This document shows, piece after piece, positions 36,898 through 49,350 of a DNA stretch of 64,000 bases (within the stretch, counting starts at the first letter, position 1; each line of letters opens with the position of its first letter). The stretch comes from Epiperipatus broadwayi (lineage: Eukaryota > Onychophora > Udeonychophora > Euonychophora > Peripatidae): NCBI GenBank assembly GCA_028023455.1, contig JAQFVV010000023.1, forward strand, positions 2,285,501 to 2,349,500, written 5' to 3'. Below the pieces are notes generated by a model, which saw nothing but the letters and a program-made list of their open reading frames with translations, was not told the origin of the DNA and did not search any database. The position numbers and the translations under genes are program-made.

Positions 36898-37894
36898 ATT
36901 TATGACAAGAATTTTTTAGAAAAATAAAACTATATAGTGCAATAATTAAATTGCAGAACTGAAATTGTATAAAATGGCAGTACATGTTTACATTTTCTTT
37001 GTAGATAAAAAGATTTGCAAAGATATTTCCTTTTTGTTTCAAGATTGCTTTCAGCCATTTAGAAAAAAACATTTTTATTTAATAAATAGAAAATATATTT
37101 TATTTTTATAATTTGTGACATTACATTCTAGTCAATATAAAAAATAAGCTTTGTTTTTTGCTCTTTTAGTTATGTTTAAAATTAATTTTAATAATAATTT
37201 TACTACAAATTGTTTTATTTTGCCAAAAAATTTATTCAAATTGAAAGTCACATATATAAATAATGAAATTTTGGAAAATTGGCCTTGATTTAATTATAAT
37301 ATTTTGCATAGTAACGATTAAAAATTAGTAAGAAGTAATTATCTTGTGAAGTTTAATATTCAATTATAGTAAAAAAGGCTCCACTCACATCTAGTTTTGA
37401 CTTAAAATTCACCCCAAATTATATCATTTGTTAGATATACTTATATAAGTTCTAAGAAAACAGGGGTAAATGTTTGTATATTTATTTGGCAATCTAACAA
37501 AGAGGCACATTAATATTAATAGCATTTGAATATCAGACACACTAATATATAATAAAACAAAACATCGGAATTAACATCTACAATTTTCATTATATTAACA
37601 TATATACAAGTCAACAAGTAAGTGTGCATCCTTAGATAATTTATATTTTCTCTTTTTAATACAAATCTTTTCCCCTCCAATATGAAATAAATTTGATATT
37701 ATTCTGTAATTGTAGTATGGATTAAAATAACAGTAATGATATCTCACTTTTAACAGCAGGTACCACAATTTTAACAATAAATAGTCATTGAATATTAACA
37801 ACTTGTATATTTGTGTAAATCTGATATCTTGGGTTTTCAAATTTAGAACCATTGGCTGTGTATAGCAACTTAAGAATGAAAGCTGATCATGAAA
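36898..37894. other. AT-rich intergenic DNA
   Basis: No supported feature. The minus-strand ORF at 37595-37903 is of low complexity and ends inside the SINE target site. Confidence 0.45.
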
Positions 37895-37912
37895 GGGGGA
37901 CAATTGTTTTTG

Positions 37913-38021
37913 TTTTTTTTTAAAGTGTCATAGCATCGGCCGGGACGCGAACCCGCAACCCGGGCAACTGCCTGCTAGTGCAAGGCAGTCGCGCTGACCT
38001 CTCAACCACCAATGCAAGACA
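37913..38021 (-). mobile_element. tRNA-like retroposon (short SINE) with perfect 18-bp target duplication
   Basis: A perfect 18-bp direct repeat, GGGGGACAATTGTTTTTG, flanks the insertion (37895-37912 and 38022-38039). On the minus strand a tRNA-like body occupies 38015-37933 (83 nt). It has a 7-bp acceptor-type stem (GCATTGG with CCGATGC), an A box TGGTTGAGAGG, a B box GGTTCGCGTCC (one mismatch at the conserved A) and a long variable region like class II tRNAs. It is followed by a short tail and an A run. The tail and the duplication show retrotransposition by LINE machinery. The nearly intact tRNA fold distinguishes it from the 27-kb copy. Confidence 0.85.
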
Positions 38022-38399
38022 GGGGGACAATTGTTTTTGCAGATTGAAGATAGATGTCACTACCATCTATTTAATATAAGATAATGAGAAAATCAGATAG
38101 TTAATTAATTCATTTTAAAATAACATCAAAAATGTTTCAATAGGCAAGCTGTACCTTATGCTATTACTGATAAATTAAACAAATATGTCAAATATAAAGA
38201 AAGAATAAATGGTTGACAATATAGACATTATCTAAAAACTGCAACTGACATAAAAATATTTGCAAAGATATATGGACATGTAAATAATTAAGTAAGTCAG
38301 CAAAAACACCATACCCTTGAATTCAAAAGCAACTACTTTTTAAAGCCTCTCCTCTTTACTACACTTTAACCATTCCTGTATTTTACAGTTAGTTTACAA

Positions 38400-38758
38400 C
38401 AGGGATCCCCAACCTTTTTGCACTTAAGAGCACATTCTATAATACCGGTGACCTGGCGGGCACCATTTATTTTTTCAATGTAAATTTATAGTTGGATATT
38501 GTTAATAATACACATAATGTACGAAAAAATATTTATTTCAAAAATAAAATTTTAACATATAATTAACGTTTTTTACGCTGTAAAAGTATAGTATGCCCTA
38601 CAATTTGATTACAATATAATACAATAATTTATAAGAAATTTTAAAAATTAAATTTATTTGTATCCGATAATTTTTTATTGTATTTGGATAGTGGCGGGCA
38701 CACGTAAAATGGTCTGCAGGCACCATGGTGCCTGCAGGCATAGGGTTGGGGACCCCTG
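38400..38758. mobile_element. hAT-type MITE with 8-bp target duplication
   Basis: Terminal inverted repeats CAGGGATCCCCAACC and GGTTGGGGACCCCTG bound a 359-bp AT-rich non-coding body. Subterminal GGCGGGCAC repeats occur on both sides. A perfect 8-bp duplication, GTTTACAA, lies at 38392-38399 and 38759-38766. Eight-base duplications and CAGGG-type ends define hAT elements, so this is a non-autonomous copy mobilised by a hAT transposase encoded elsewhere. The right subterminal part holds a CCATGG-centred palindrome (GCAGGCACCATGGTGCCTGC). Confidence 0.93.
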
Positions 38759-39295
38759 GTTTACAATATTAATTTAGTAAGTAGAATTCCTAATAAATAA
38801 GCATATAAAAATTCTGAAGTGCTTTATCTTGTCTTATTCTTTTGTCACACTTCTATTCATTCTTGTTAAAAATAATCCAATGGAGTTCCTATGATAATTC
38901 ACAGGAAGTGTGAGCATTAAAAGTGGAAAAAACTGCTCTGATCCACAGCTTTTGAGATCTAAAACTAACTACTGTTCTAATCCATAGAAGATTTTATTTT
39001 GTTTCATTTTTATAACAATCAAGATAATGAATGATAATTGATCACATTGTGTTAATAGGAAAAGATCATTTTTAAAATGCCCAGAAGAAATTAAATCACA
39101 AACTATTCTAGTATTCAATATTGAACAATTTATGAACAGGCTGAATATCAATTATATGTTTTCTAGAAGTTGACATCAAAATTAATTAAAATAAAAAAAA
39201 AAAGATTATATAAAAATATTATATATATGCAAGGAAATCAAGTCATACATCATGTGACTTAATTTAATAAGCTCTGTGTTAAAAATGTTATATAC

Positions 39296-39760
39296 TGAAC
39301 ATGAATAGCTCTTAACAAGCTTTTCCAATTATCCCTATCAACCAAACTGGTTTCTAGCTGTTGTCTGTCATCAGTGAACCACTAGGATATTTAGACATTA
39401 GATCTAAAAATACCTGTTCAAGCCCAGCATTTATCTAATAGTTAACTATTAAGTAGAAAATCTGAAAATTTTAAATATCTATGTCTTCAAATCCAGCTAT
39501 CTAACTTAAATTGGCATATGAACTTTGTTTAGTTCCATATGGTTATTTAAACTCTATAGATAGATGGATTTGAAGACATATAGATGGCTAAAAATTTCAG
39601 ATTTTCTGCTTAATAGTTAAACTATTAGATAAATGCTGCGCTTAAGCTGGTATTTTTAAATATAATATCTGAATATCCTAGCACCTCAATAACAACAGCC
39701 AACAGCTAGAAACCGGTCTGGGGTAGAGCCTCTTGGTGCAATAGTATTACATCTGAATGT
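39296..39760. repeat. Foldback repeat, family F2 head-to-head dimer
   Basis: The arms 39330-39505 and about 39555-39725 are inverted copies, for example AAGTAGAAAATCTGAAAATTT with AAAATTTCAGATTTTCTGCTT, and CTAGCTGTTGTCTG with CAACAGCTAG. The F2 core (AGCTAGAAACCGGTCTGGGG) is at 39704-39723. The structure is the same as at 43.5-44.2 kb. Confidence 0.7.
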
Positions 39761-40199
39761 CATGATTCCAACCAGTGTTCAAATTCAGGATGAGTAAACT
39801 TGAAAATTTTTCAACATGTTTTTTATTACAGGTAGCCAGACTATGACTTATACAGCTAACAACCCAATACTGATATGTAAATAGAAATCTGTACATTCAC
39901 AGATAAAGATTAAAAACAAAGATGAAAACCACTTTAATTCTTCATCAACTACCAAATGTTCCTTTATGAGAATCTATGAAGAGAGCTTTGCAATGCAATG
40001 GGTTATTTTACAAAGCTATTTTGCTTTCTACAAGTATATATAAGGTAGATTAATGTACTTTGAAAATCAAGTATTCAAATGTGAAGAAATGTCAGATCCA
40101 ATTGCAATGCATAAAACATTCATTATTTGGATATCATTAATGTGAAGAATTGACAGATCATTCTTCTAGATATTTGAAGAATTCCAAAAAAGATTACAT

Positions 40200-43100
40200 A
40201 CTGCAGAATGTTTTGTCTTAAAATTTTAGGCAGTATGACAACCGAGTAATGAATATTTCATGCACAGTAATTGGAACTTTTATCTCTGCAAATTGATTAC
40301 ACATACATATATATATAATATTATATGGAACATTTTTGGACTTAATGAAGTCAAAGAAAAAGTAAAGAGAATTTAAAAAGTATACAGATACTAAACTACA
40401 AAGGCACAAATATTGGATGTACAAATGGAATGAGATTTTTTGTAAATAAAATGAGGAAAAACAATATTTTGGAGATTGATAGTACATCAGACAGAGTGGC
40501 AAAGATTATTTATTCAAATTAATGAAAGATATCAAATGCAGATAATTCAGATTTTTATTAATAATTAAATAATCATTTATTAACAAAATAAAGTGTAAGT
40601 AGTTTGATTGTAGCTTAATTAAGTAAATTTCAACTGTAAATTTACCATCTTATATAAAATTATTAAGATGATTATAATAATAAGTTCATATTAAGGGAAA
40701 AAATACAGATGACTGATCACCTGCTACATGATGTAAATACATTTGTTTAAAGAAATCTTCAGAACATATCACAGTCAATAACCCTAGTTTTCCTATTGAT
40801 TCATAAGAGACTTTGAATTGCCAAGTCCTTTAATTCACAGATCCTTAGAACTTCATTCATATAGCCATATCTTTGTATAAAACACATCCATGGAATTCAT
40901 ACTTTATATCATTTCTGAATTTCCATCGCTTTCCTGTTCCGAGACTTCTTCAAAATTTTCCTCTTGTGAGTTTATTTCTTCATTGTCTGTGATTTCTTCC
41001 ATTTCATCAGTACACACAGAGCTAGTACTAATTTGTTGCTGCATTTTCTTTGGACAGACATCTACTTCCTCGCTTCTGGAACTGTCACTATGAGCCTTGA
41101 CACTTCATTGTTCTTCTACGTTATCAAGTTCTTCCATTGGATTATCAGACTCTTCTGAGATAACCTGTGCTACTTCACCTTGCCTGCTTCTGATTTATGC
41201 CCCAATAAGTTGTTATTGTTATGAAAAAGTAGAGAATTTTTATAAAGATGTACAAAATGCTTTTGATCACACCAAAAAACATTTTAAAACTCTCACGGGA
41301 GATTTTAATGATAGAATTTATAAATGATTGAAAGTACTGTGGTAAATTTGGATATGGTGATAAAAATAAAAAGGGAAAGATTTTGCAAAAAAAAGACAAA
41401 TTTTACATTATAGAATTCTTTCTTTGAAAAAAATACCAAAGGGAAATGAACATGGAAATGTCCAAATAAAGTACAACAGAATTTAATTTATAATTTGATT
41501 ACATATTTTAGATTGTACTGTCTTTAATAGATTCAACATAGTAAGTGATAATTGTGAGATTTAAGATAAGTATTAACCAAAAACTAGAGACAAAAGCAAT
41601 GAAAAAAGTTAGTTGATATTCCTAATCTTCAGAAACACTCTATGCAAATCACATTTTAAAAATGCTCAATAAGAAGATAACTGATATACTATTAAGAACT
41701 GTAAAAATGACAGGTAGTGTAAAAATGCAGTAATTTACCAGTAAATTTTCTACTGCAACAAAACAATGTATAAAGGGAAAAAGAAAATTGTGATCCAATA
41801 AGAGAAATTAAATGTCTAGACTTTATAATGGTAAAAGAAAAGAGCTAATAGTGATATAAGAAAATATAAATGTGAATTAGCAAGAAATGGTATAGAAGAG
41901 AACAAAAGTTTAAAACAAAATCTTGGTATTAGAAGGAAAGTTATTTCAATATTAAAAAAAACTAATGGAACTATTGTTAAAAATTGATATAAAATGTATG
42001 GAATAATTATATAATAATAAAAAATAAAAAAACAAAATAGCCACTACAATTATTACATCTTCTGGATTTCCAAGTACTTTAAATGAAGAGATATGCAATT
42101 AAATCTGTGAAGGAAAAGCTCTAGTAAATAATAGAGCAAAGTTATATACCACTCTAAACGATTAAGATATATCACATAATTAGAAGAATGCAGTAGTAAT
42201 ATTTATATTTAAGTGATGAGATAAAGATATTAAAAACTATAAATCTATTGGTCTTCTATTAGTTCTATACAAGATCTTCATTTACAGTGAAGTTTGAAGT
42301 CAAATAAATAATAATAAATAAATAAGAACTGGATTTAAAAGTGGTTTTAGCACAGTGAATCACATTCAAGAATTGAAATAAAATAGGAAGGATCAATGAA
42401 TATAAATTACCATTGGATTTGTAGATTATGAAAAGATGTTATATTTTATAAGCACTTTCACAAGATATAGACTCAGAATATCATCATAGTGTGAAGCATA
42501 TTTAGCAAAATACTCTAGCAGTGATTAGATTATATAATGACACTAAATAGACTTAACACTGAAATGTATGACAGGGTGATTGTACATTTCCAAAATACAA
42601 AAAAGTATTTTGTGGACTAAAATGGAAAGCTAAGGGAAGAAAAATAAATGGAGATTATCTAGGATTCTAGATCATCTACATTTTTTAATGATGTGTTGCA
42701 AATAATGCTTCTGAGTTTTAGGAAATGTGAGAATTTTCAGATAAAGGTAAAAAGTAGAACTAAAGACTAATGTTTAACTTTCTCAGAAGAAGAAATACAG
42801 ATTGATAGTAATGAATTAGAAGAAGTTACAACTGCAAAGATCTTGATCAGATTATTAATACAGATGAAAGCATAATGTATGAAATTAGTCATAGAATTAA
42901 ACTTGGATAAAGTGTTTTTGGCAAAAATAATTAGTCTTAAAAGGGTCTATATTTGTCATAGAATATTTCTAATAGATGTGTTCTATCAGTTCTTACTTAT
43001 GGAACTGAGATTTGGATAAGTAACAGAAGAGCAATTACAGAGACTTTAGAATGCTCAATGAAATATAGAGATGTATTTGAGGAAAAATAAAAAATACAGT

Positions 43101-43395
43101 ACATGGGTGAGAAAACAAAAAAACATCACTGACATCGATACAGAATTAATAGACTGAAATGGAACTGAGCTGGACATATTATTAGAAGACAAAAAAAATA
43201 GATAGATTCTTGATGTCTTAAAATGGTCCCAAAAAATTTACAAGAGTAGAAAGAGGCTATATGTGAGATGGATGAATAAAATAAGAAAGTTTGTTGATAT
43301 ATGGAGAAGAGAGATTATGGAATGGAAACATTGGTTAAATTTGGATATTTCATCCTGAAAAGAATCAATAATGATTGAAAATGATGATAATAGTA
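40200..43395 (+). mobile_element. RTE-type LINE, nearly full length, with an inserted pseudogene
   Basis: Block one (40200-40555) gives the N-terminal part: FGLNEVKEKVK, then in another frame TSDRVAKI and NERYQMQIIQI. Block two (41194-43395) continues exactly where that stops: IYAPISCYCYEKVENFYKDV, DHTKKHFKTLTGDFN, FAKKRQILHY (endonuclease). RT remnants at 42160-42720 and the C-terminal tail at 42810-43380 follow, ending in ATGATGATAA. Between the blocks, 40556-41193 is a foreign insert. Many stops and frameshifts show an old copy. Its tail aligns with the 15.4-kb copy almost base for base. The true 5' end is not located. Confidence 0.8.
40556..41193 (-). pseudogene. Processed pseudogene: acidic C-terminus plus 3' UTR, inserted in RTE
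   Basis: On the minus strand, 41190-40904 reads as one long acidic frame: VAQVISEESDNPMEELDNVE, then EEVDVCPKKMQQQISTSS, TDEMEEITDNEEINSQEE and EVSEQESDGNSEMI, with a TAA stop at 40906-40904. A single in-frame TGA interrupts it at 41107-41105. A 3' UTR of about 330 bases follows, with AATAAA near the end and an A-rich end at the RTE junction. TTCAGATTTTTAT (40546) and TTCTGATTTAT (41188) look like a diverged target duplication. Truncation at the 5' end, a polyadenylation signal and insertion in a LINE fit a retrocopied host mRNA. The parent protein is not recognised; the short plus-strand ORFs here are shadows. Confidence 0.65.
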
Positions 43396-43484
43396 ACATA
43401 TATAAAGTAATTTGGACCTTGTTTCAATTTATTATTTTTGTTTGCACCATTTGTATATTTATATATGTAAGTGTGTGTGTGTGT

Positions 43485-44202
43485 GTAATATAGGGAGCAT
43501 ACCAATAGCTCAAACAAGCTCTTAACTGATAAGTACAATAAGAGAAAATATTTAAAATCTTTATCTAGAACATTCCTATCGCCAGACTAATTGGTTTTGA
43601 GCTTATAGCTCATCTCAGTGAGGAGCTAGACCAGATCTAAAATACCAACTCAAAACCCAGCACTTATTTAATACGTAATATTTAAGTAGAAATATGAAAT
43701 TTTCGGACATGAAAATGTCATTAACTCCAGCTATCTAACTTAAATAGCAATATGGGACTGAACTAAATTCGGATCTACCATATATTAATAGCCTTAGCAT
43801 TGACAAGGCCTTAGAGGTAAAATTATAATAATAAAGCAAATCATATATAGTGTGACATTGCTTTAAAGCCTTGGCAATGCTAAGGCTATTAATGTATGGT
43901 AGATTGAATTTAGTTTAGTCCCATATAGCCATTTAAGTTAGATAGCTGGAGTTAAAGACATTTTCATGTCCAAAAATTTCAGAGTTTCTACTTAAATATT
44001 ATGTATTAAATAAGTGGTGAGTTTTGAATTGATATTTTAGATCTAGTGTTTAAATGTTCTGGCTCCTCACGAGGTGAGCCATAAGCTCAAAACCAATTGG
44101 TCTGGGGATATGAATGTTCTAGATAGAGATTTTAAATATTTTCTCTTACTGCACTTATCAATTAAGAACTTGTTTGAGCTGTTGGTATGCTCCCTATATT
44201 AC
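43485..44202. repeat. Foldback repeat, family F2 head-to-head dimer (~718 bp)
   Basis: Terminal inverted repeats GTAATATAGGGAGCATACCA and TGGTATGCTCCCTATATTAC bound arms 43485-43824 and 43868-44202, which match over nearly their whole length around a 43-bp centre. It includes the F2 core (AGCCATAAGCTCAAAACCAA ... GGTCTGGGGATA) near 44080-44112. The centre contains ATATATAGTGTGAC, and its complement lies just outside the right end (44242-44256). A GT microsatellite abuts the left end (43472-43486). Confidence 0.85.
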
Positions 44203-45880
44203 ATATTTGCAAACACAAGCTCATAAAAGCAAAGTCACACTATATATGACTTATTTTATTGATTATTTATATATATTTAAATAATAAATGTAATAATGCT
44301 CAAGGCTAAACAGATTTGTAAGTAATCATTAAAAACCAGTCAACACTTGCACAATCCCAATATCAATCAATAACTATCAACAATTTCAAACTATTGTCAA
44401 GGTAAGGTAAAGAAATGGAATTGTCTAAATGTTGACTGTTTTTTAATGATATATATATGCACACATACATAAAACAGATTTTGATGGCTTATGCAGTTTT
44501 GAATTTTTCCATGTCTCTAAGTATGATTGCATTGACATCTTAATGAAATGTCATATTATCTAGATTATATGATTAGTTGAGGACATTAGTAACAGAAAAT
44601 AGAGTGCAGTTTAACTGTTACATTATTTAATTGTTAATATTTGATTCAATGTAAAAAAAAAATGTATTCATATGAATTATTTTTAAGAAAATGTCAATCA
44701 AAAACAAAAAAAATATCTAATCATCTGCTTCTCCTCTTATAATTTAACATTTTCAAAACTTTATATTAAATGAAACAATTAAATCAACTGTCATGTGACC
44801 TGCAGCATGCTCTCTATAGGCATAACAGCTATTGAGCTGCTCATGCTACCCCATTTAATAGCAAATAAGATTCTATCCAAAAACTGGATTCACATATGCT
44901 CTCTTACACATATGTTTATAAATATACAAAGCTGAGGATTCCCTCCAAAAAAATTTCCAGATAGTTCACCCATACCCCTAACCAGGGATTTTGTTACTAT
45001 TTGATAAATGGGTAGGTATTAATATTAGCTAGAGAGTGAAGCAAGAAAGAAAAATATATATATAAGAAAAACCATCTACTAGCAGAACAAGTCTGACAAG
45101 AAAGATCTTTCTTTTTAATGTTCATCTATGAAAAAATATTGAAGAAGACAACCTTACAATGGCCCATATAATCATAAATACATACACAGTGAAGATGATA
45201 TAAGTTGAACTGTTTCTATTCTTGATACTTCACAGTAATGACAATTGAAAATGCAATATTTGAACAGTTAATACAAACACAATGATAAAAATTAGTTCAT
45301 TTTTTGATAAATGTCAAAGAAAAACTGTCTTTCATATATTCTTTTTCATTAGAAATGTTAAAGAGAGGAGTGAAAAAATAAAACTCAACATTTGGAAAAC
45401 ATTAACCCTTCAGAATCAGTCCTAATTAAATTATATATTGAATTCAAGTGTAAAAAACAATTTATTTTAATGTCATTTGAATGAAACTTGCACTCAGAAT
45501 AGCCACTTAGGTATTTAACAACACATGATCTTTTGAACAATTAATTATGCAATTATTATAATATTATTTATGCATTGTTTATACACGTTAACATTTGTAA
45601 GCTAACATCCGTATTGCAATAGATACATTCTTGAACCAGAAAATTGCATACCTGGATATCTGACAATGTTTTTACTCCTATTCATTGATTAAAAAAAACT
45701 TGTACTAATGATGTGGAGCATTTCATAAGTTAATCAATGATTATTAGAATGAAATGCCCTTAGAATAGAGTATTCCTCTTGTATGTGTTGAAAAATTAAA
45801 TTTGTCATTGTTATTAACATTCATAGCGAAGAAAAAAAGTTGTCTACAATTAGTAAGAACTGAAGGTACTAAGTTATATA
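44203..45880. other. AT-rich DNA, probable intron of the 51-kb gene
   Basis: No exon or bounded repeat recognised. A moderately GC-richer patch at 44795-45000 includes GTCATGTGACCTGCAG, reminiscent of the dispersed SINE tail. Confidence 0.4.
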
Positions 45881-46095
45881 GTTACAGAGCTTGTTTCAGA
45901 TCTATATAACAGTTTAAACAGATTGACTTGGTTTAAAACCTTATGCTGATTTGAGTTCCAGGTTTTTAGTTTGAATTGTATAATGATATTAAAGGGCATA
46001 ACTAAATCCAGTTATGAACCTAAGCCTCACTGATAAGGCAAAAGCCGCCAGAAACCAATATGGGAAAGAGAATGAAACATCTAGTATTTATTAAA
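45881..46095. repeat. Decayed repeat carrying the F1/F2 core
   Basis: CCTCACTGATAAGGCAAAAGCCGCCAGAAACCAATATGGG (46023-46062, written here as one landmark in two parts: CCTCACTGATAAGGC and CCAGAAACCAATATGGG) follows the same order as the core in better F1 copies. The rest of the unit is eroded. Confidence 0.4.
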
Positions 46096-46699
46096 ATTAA
46101 TTACTCAAGCTTACAATAAATCATACTAGAGGGCTACTCTTCTTTTATCATATATTGTGTGAATTGGGAAATGGAAGTGATTTGTTGTAACTGCTTATAT
46201 AACTGTTTAATATCAGAACTTTGAAAGACAGACTAGGAGACTTAAGATTAGTCATTGATCTCAAAATGCAAAGGTCTAATCATTTGCTAATTTAGATTAC
46301 TAATATTTTATGACACATAAAAAGTAATAATTACCTGTAGAATGATTTCATATGATAGCCAATACATTTGTATAAATCTGTCACTAAATCAGCAATAATA
46401 TAGTTTACATTTACAGTTACGTTTCAACTAGAACACTTTTAGTTTAAAATACTAAAAAGTACAAAAATCATAAGAAGAAAAGTGTAACCTAACACTTTTG
46501 CATGAAATGAGTGCCTCTACCTCTAAACAAATCTTGATTTCTTAGAAGCGTATATATAATGGTACTACTCCTTTGACTGTTTTAAGCTATTGCATTTAGT
46601 ATAGGAACAGAGTCGCAAACTTAAAAGATAAATGGTCTTAGTTAAGAAAGATTTTTTTAAAAATCTTAGTTTGTTCAATTAAAGAGTTCTTATGCTCGA

Positions 46700-46790
46700 C
46701 TTTCCCTTTGAGTGCTGGAACATCGACTGCTCTCCCAAGCAACTAATCATATAGTTATTATTATAGTTTTTAATATATATTACTATCTTA
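46700..46790 (+). repeat. Dispersed SINE 3' part
   Basis: The segment GAGTGCTGGAACATCGACTG ... CTCCCAAGCAACTAATCATA ... GTTATTATTATAG matches, in order, copies at 26935, 28993, 34050 and 49230 (reverse). I take it as the conserved tail of the tRNA-derived SINE family. The ORF at 46712-46900 is spurious. Confidence 0.5.
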
Positions 46791-47079
46791 AAATAATAAT
46801 ATATTTTATATATATAATATTCTTCAATATGCTTTTGGTTAGTGTGAATGTGAATATATATGTGTACACACGTAATTGTGTGACAATAAAAATTGTATAG
46901 AATCTATGTGTGCCATATATTTATAGAAAATATATAGTCATTTAATTATAAGCGTATAAAGTAATGATTAATTAATTAATCTTTTTGTTAACAAAGATAA
47001 TAATCATTTTATTGGAAAATTAAAAGCTGGTTTCGAAATAAGTTTTTAGTAAAAAAAAAAAATAGTAGGGGGGAGGTGA

Positions 47080-48310
47080 CTGCTATAGTTAGAACGGTCA
47101 CTGTTCGCAAGTTTTTTTTCTTTTTTTACACTGAGAAAAATTCAACTATAGATTAGAACTAATTAGAGAGTTTTTTAAAAAAAAAAAAATTGGCTAGTTG
47201 CCACGCTTCATTCTATTGAATACTACACGTCTCTCCATATGTCTTTAGAGACAATAAGATCTTCAATAATTTGAGTCGATTATTCCCATTACTGGTTTAA
47301 ACAGTAAACGGCGAGTCCAGGGGACGCTAGCAAGCTACGTTATTTTAGAAAAGAAACGGCAGATAAACAAATCTGTCCTCGAGGCTATTAACTGGAATGT
47401 GTAAATGAACTAGCTATTTTTCTTTGTATGTTTTATATATATGCACACAAGCATTTTCGTGCAAATAAATGCATCAAGATACGCGTAATGTATTTTATAG
47501 TATTATATGCATATCGCATTCAAAAGTATATGTTTATTATATACATAAATAAATACACAGATATTATTTAATAATATATTGCAAAACAAAAAAAAAAAAC
47601 CTATGCACATACGTATTGTAAAAGAAAATATGATCATGTGAATATTATTATTTTGCAGCTAAACATAAACAAGAATAATCATTCTAATCTCATAAAAAAA
47701 AAAAGGTACAAATATTTGAAAAGTATATACACACACAGACATACATATTTATTTAATCAAGTAAAAAATTAAAAGAAAGTTGCATTGACAATAGTTTGAA
47801 ATTGTTAATTGTTATTGATGTTGGGATGGTCTAAGGGATGACTGGTTTTTAATGATATATATAGACTTACTTCGATGCACTATCGTAATACATGTTTGAT
47901 TTTGAAAATACGTTCCACGTATACATATGCATAACATACATTTATATGCATTTTTTTGCATCTACAATAAAATGGATAAAAACAATTTCTATTTAGCCCA
48001 TTGACCTTTATAGAGAAATAATGAAAAAACATTATCAGACTGACAGCTGCCGATTTCTGGGAGCGAATTTTCCCATTTTTATTTTCACTCCATAAATCGA
48101 TAGATTACTAGCAATCGACCAAACTGAATAATTAACTGGGACTGTTATGGGTCAACGATCTGAAAAATATCCCAAACTTGTGACAGTTTACATGCCCAAA
48201 TTCGAGCCCAGGTTACATGCATGGCAGCAGATGATCCATGAAGCCCTTTATGGCAGAACGCTCATAGCCCACAAAATTAATATTGAAATATATGCTAATG
48301 GATAAAATTA
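47080..48310. promoter_or_regulatory. CpG-retaining tract inside the probable intron, possible regulatory region
   Basis: Relative to its neighbours this stretch keeps CpGs and has mixed composition: AGAACGGTCACTGTTCGC (47090), ACGGCGAGTCCAGGGGACGC (47310), TCCTCGAGG (47380), CTGCCGATTTCTGGGAGCG (48046). On the minus strand, 48150-48270 also resembles a tRNA-derived sequence (GGGCTATGAGCG and GGGCTCGAATTTG). No coding frame is visible. The regulatory interpretation is an inference from composition. Confidence 0.3.
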
Positions 48311-49224
48311 TCACTGACTCACACTAAAAAAAAATAATTCATTCAAAATCGAATCGATTAAGTGCAGGTAAGTTTTTGTCTCAATCTTTTATTTAATAAA
48401 AATAGCGTCTCCATGATTAAAAAAAAAAACATTGACATTTTTTTATTGATTTTTATATTAATGCTAGAAATATAAATCTATGTGCGTGTACGTGTTGTGG
48501 CTCGCATTATCAGTAATGATTTTTTTAAAAATTTAAAAAGTACGGTATTAATAATCTAACATAGAAAGATACAATAAAAATATTTAAAATGTGTAATAAC
48601 ATTAATAATTACACAATCATGTATGATGTATCCTCCCCTCCTCCCTTGCATCGAGTTCTTTTTTTGATCATCTACAGCTTTTTATCTAAATACTACTACA
48701 GTACTTTTATAAATTCTAAAATTATCGTTAGTTATTTGCTATAAACTACGTCTAACATTGGGGAGTCAACTACCTTTCCTAAGCCTACTCATTATCTTCT
48801 TAAAATATTTATAACTATTATCCACTCTATAGATAGACAACTTCTCATTTCTCTCTCTCTCTCTCTTTTTTTTTTTCCATTATTCTTTCATAAATTACAC
48901 CTGAATAGCATACACAATCTAATTTTCTTTACTGTCATAATTTTTTCAATATCACTTTTCACTCACTGATTTCAACAAATGTTTACTGCCTACCTTATCT
49001 ATCCAATTTTTCCATTCCCCAAATCCACATCTCAAAGTCTCCAGTCTTCGCTTATTTTTCTTGATGGTTCAGTATCTCTGCTTCACATAAAACTACATTT
49101 ACCAGAGTTCTTTCTTATATCATATTTTAGTAGATATTGAAATGATCTGTAATTCAGCGGGAAAATCGTTTGTAACAAAAAATTTTCCACTTCATTTATC
49201 CAACTATTTAAACAATTAAAAAAA

Positions 49225-49350
49225 AACCCTCTTGGAAGCTCATACGATGTTCAAGCATTGGAACTAAAAAGAATCAGGGTCCTGACTAGGTCCCTGGGTT
49301 CCATAATCTGTCACTCGATGCACTAACCCATGCAGGGCTATTAACCTGCT
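49225..49350 (-). mobile_element. tRNA-derived SINE copy, minus strand
   Basis: On the minus strand an A-box-like TGGGTTAGTGCATCGAG is followed by GGAACCCAGGGACC and then the dispersed tail GTTCCAATGCTTGAACATCG. The B box is degraded. An A/T run adjoins the left end, consistent with a tail. Confidence 0.5.

Noticed and set aside
37933-38015. Functional tRNA gene
   Set aside because: Flanking 18-bp duplication and A tail, a B-box mismatch and a non-standard anticodon loop point to a retroposon.
40890-41327. Plus-strand ORFs rich in serine
   Set aside because: The first is the complement of the acidic pseudogene; the second starts in that complement and runs into RTE endonuclease sequence, so it is a fusion across the insertion edge, not a gene.
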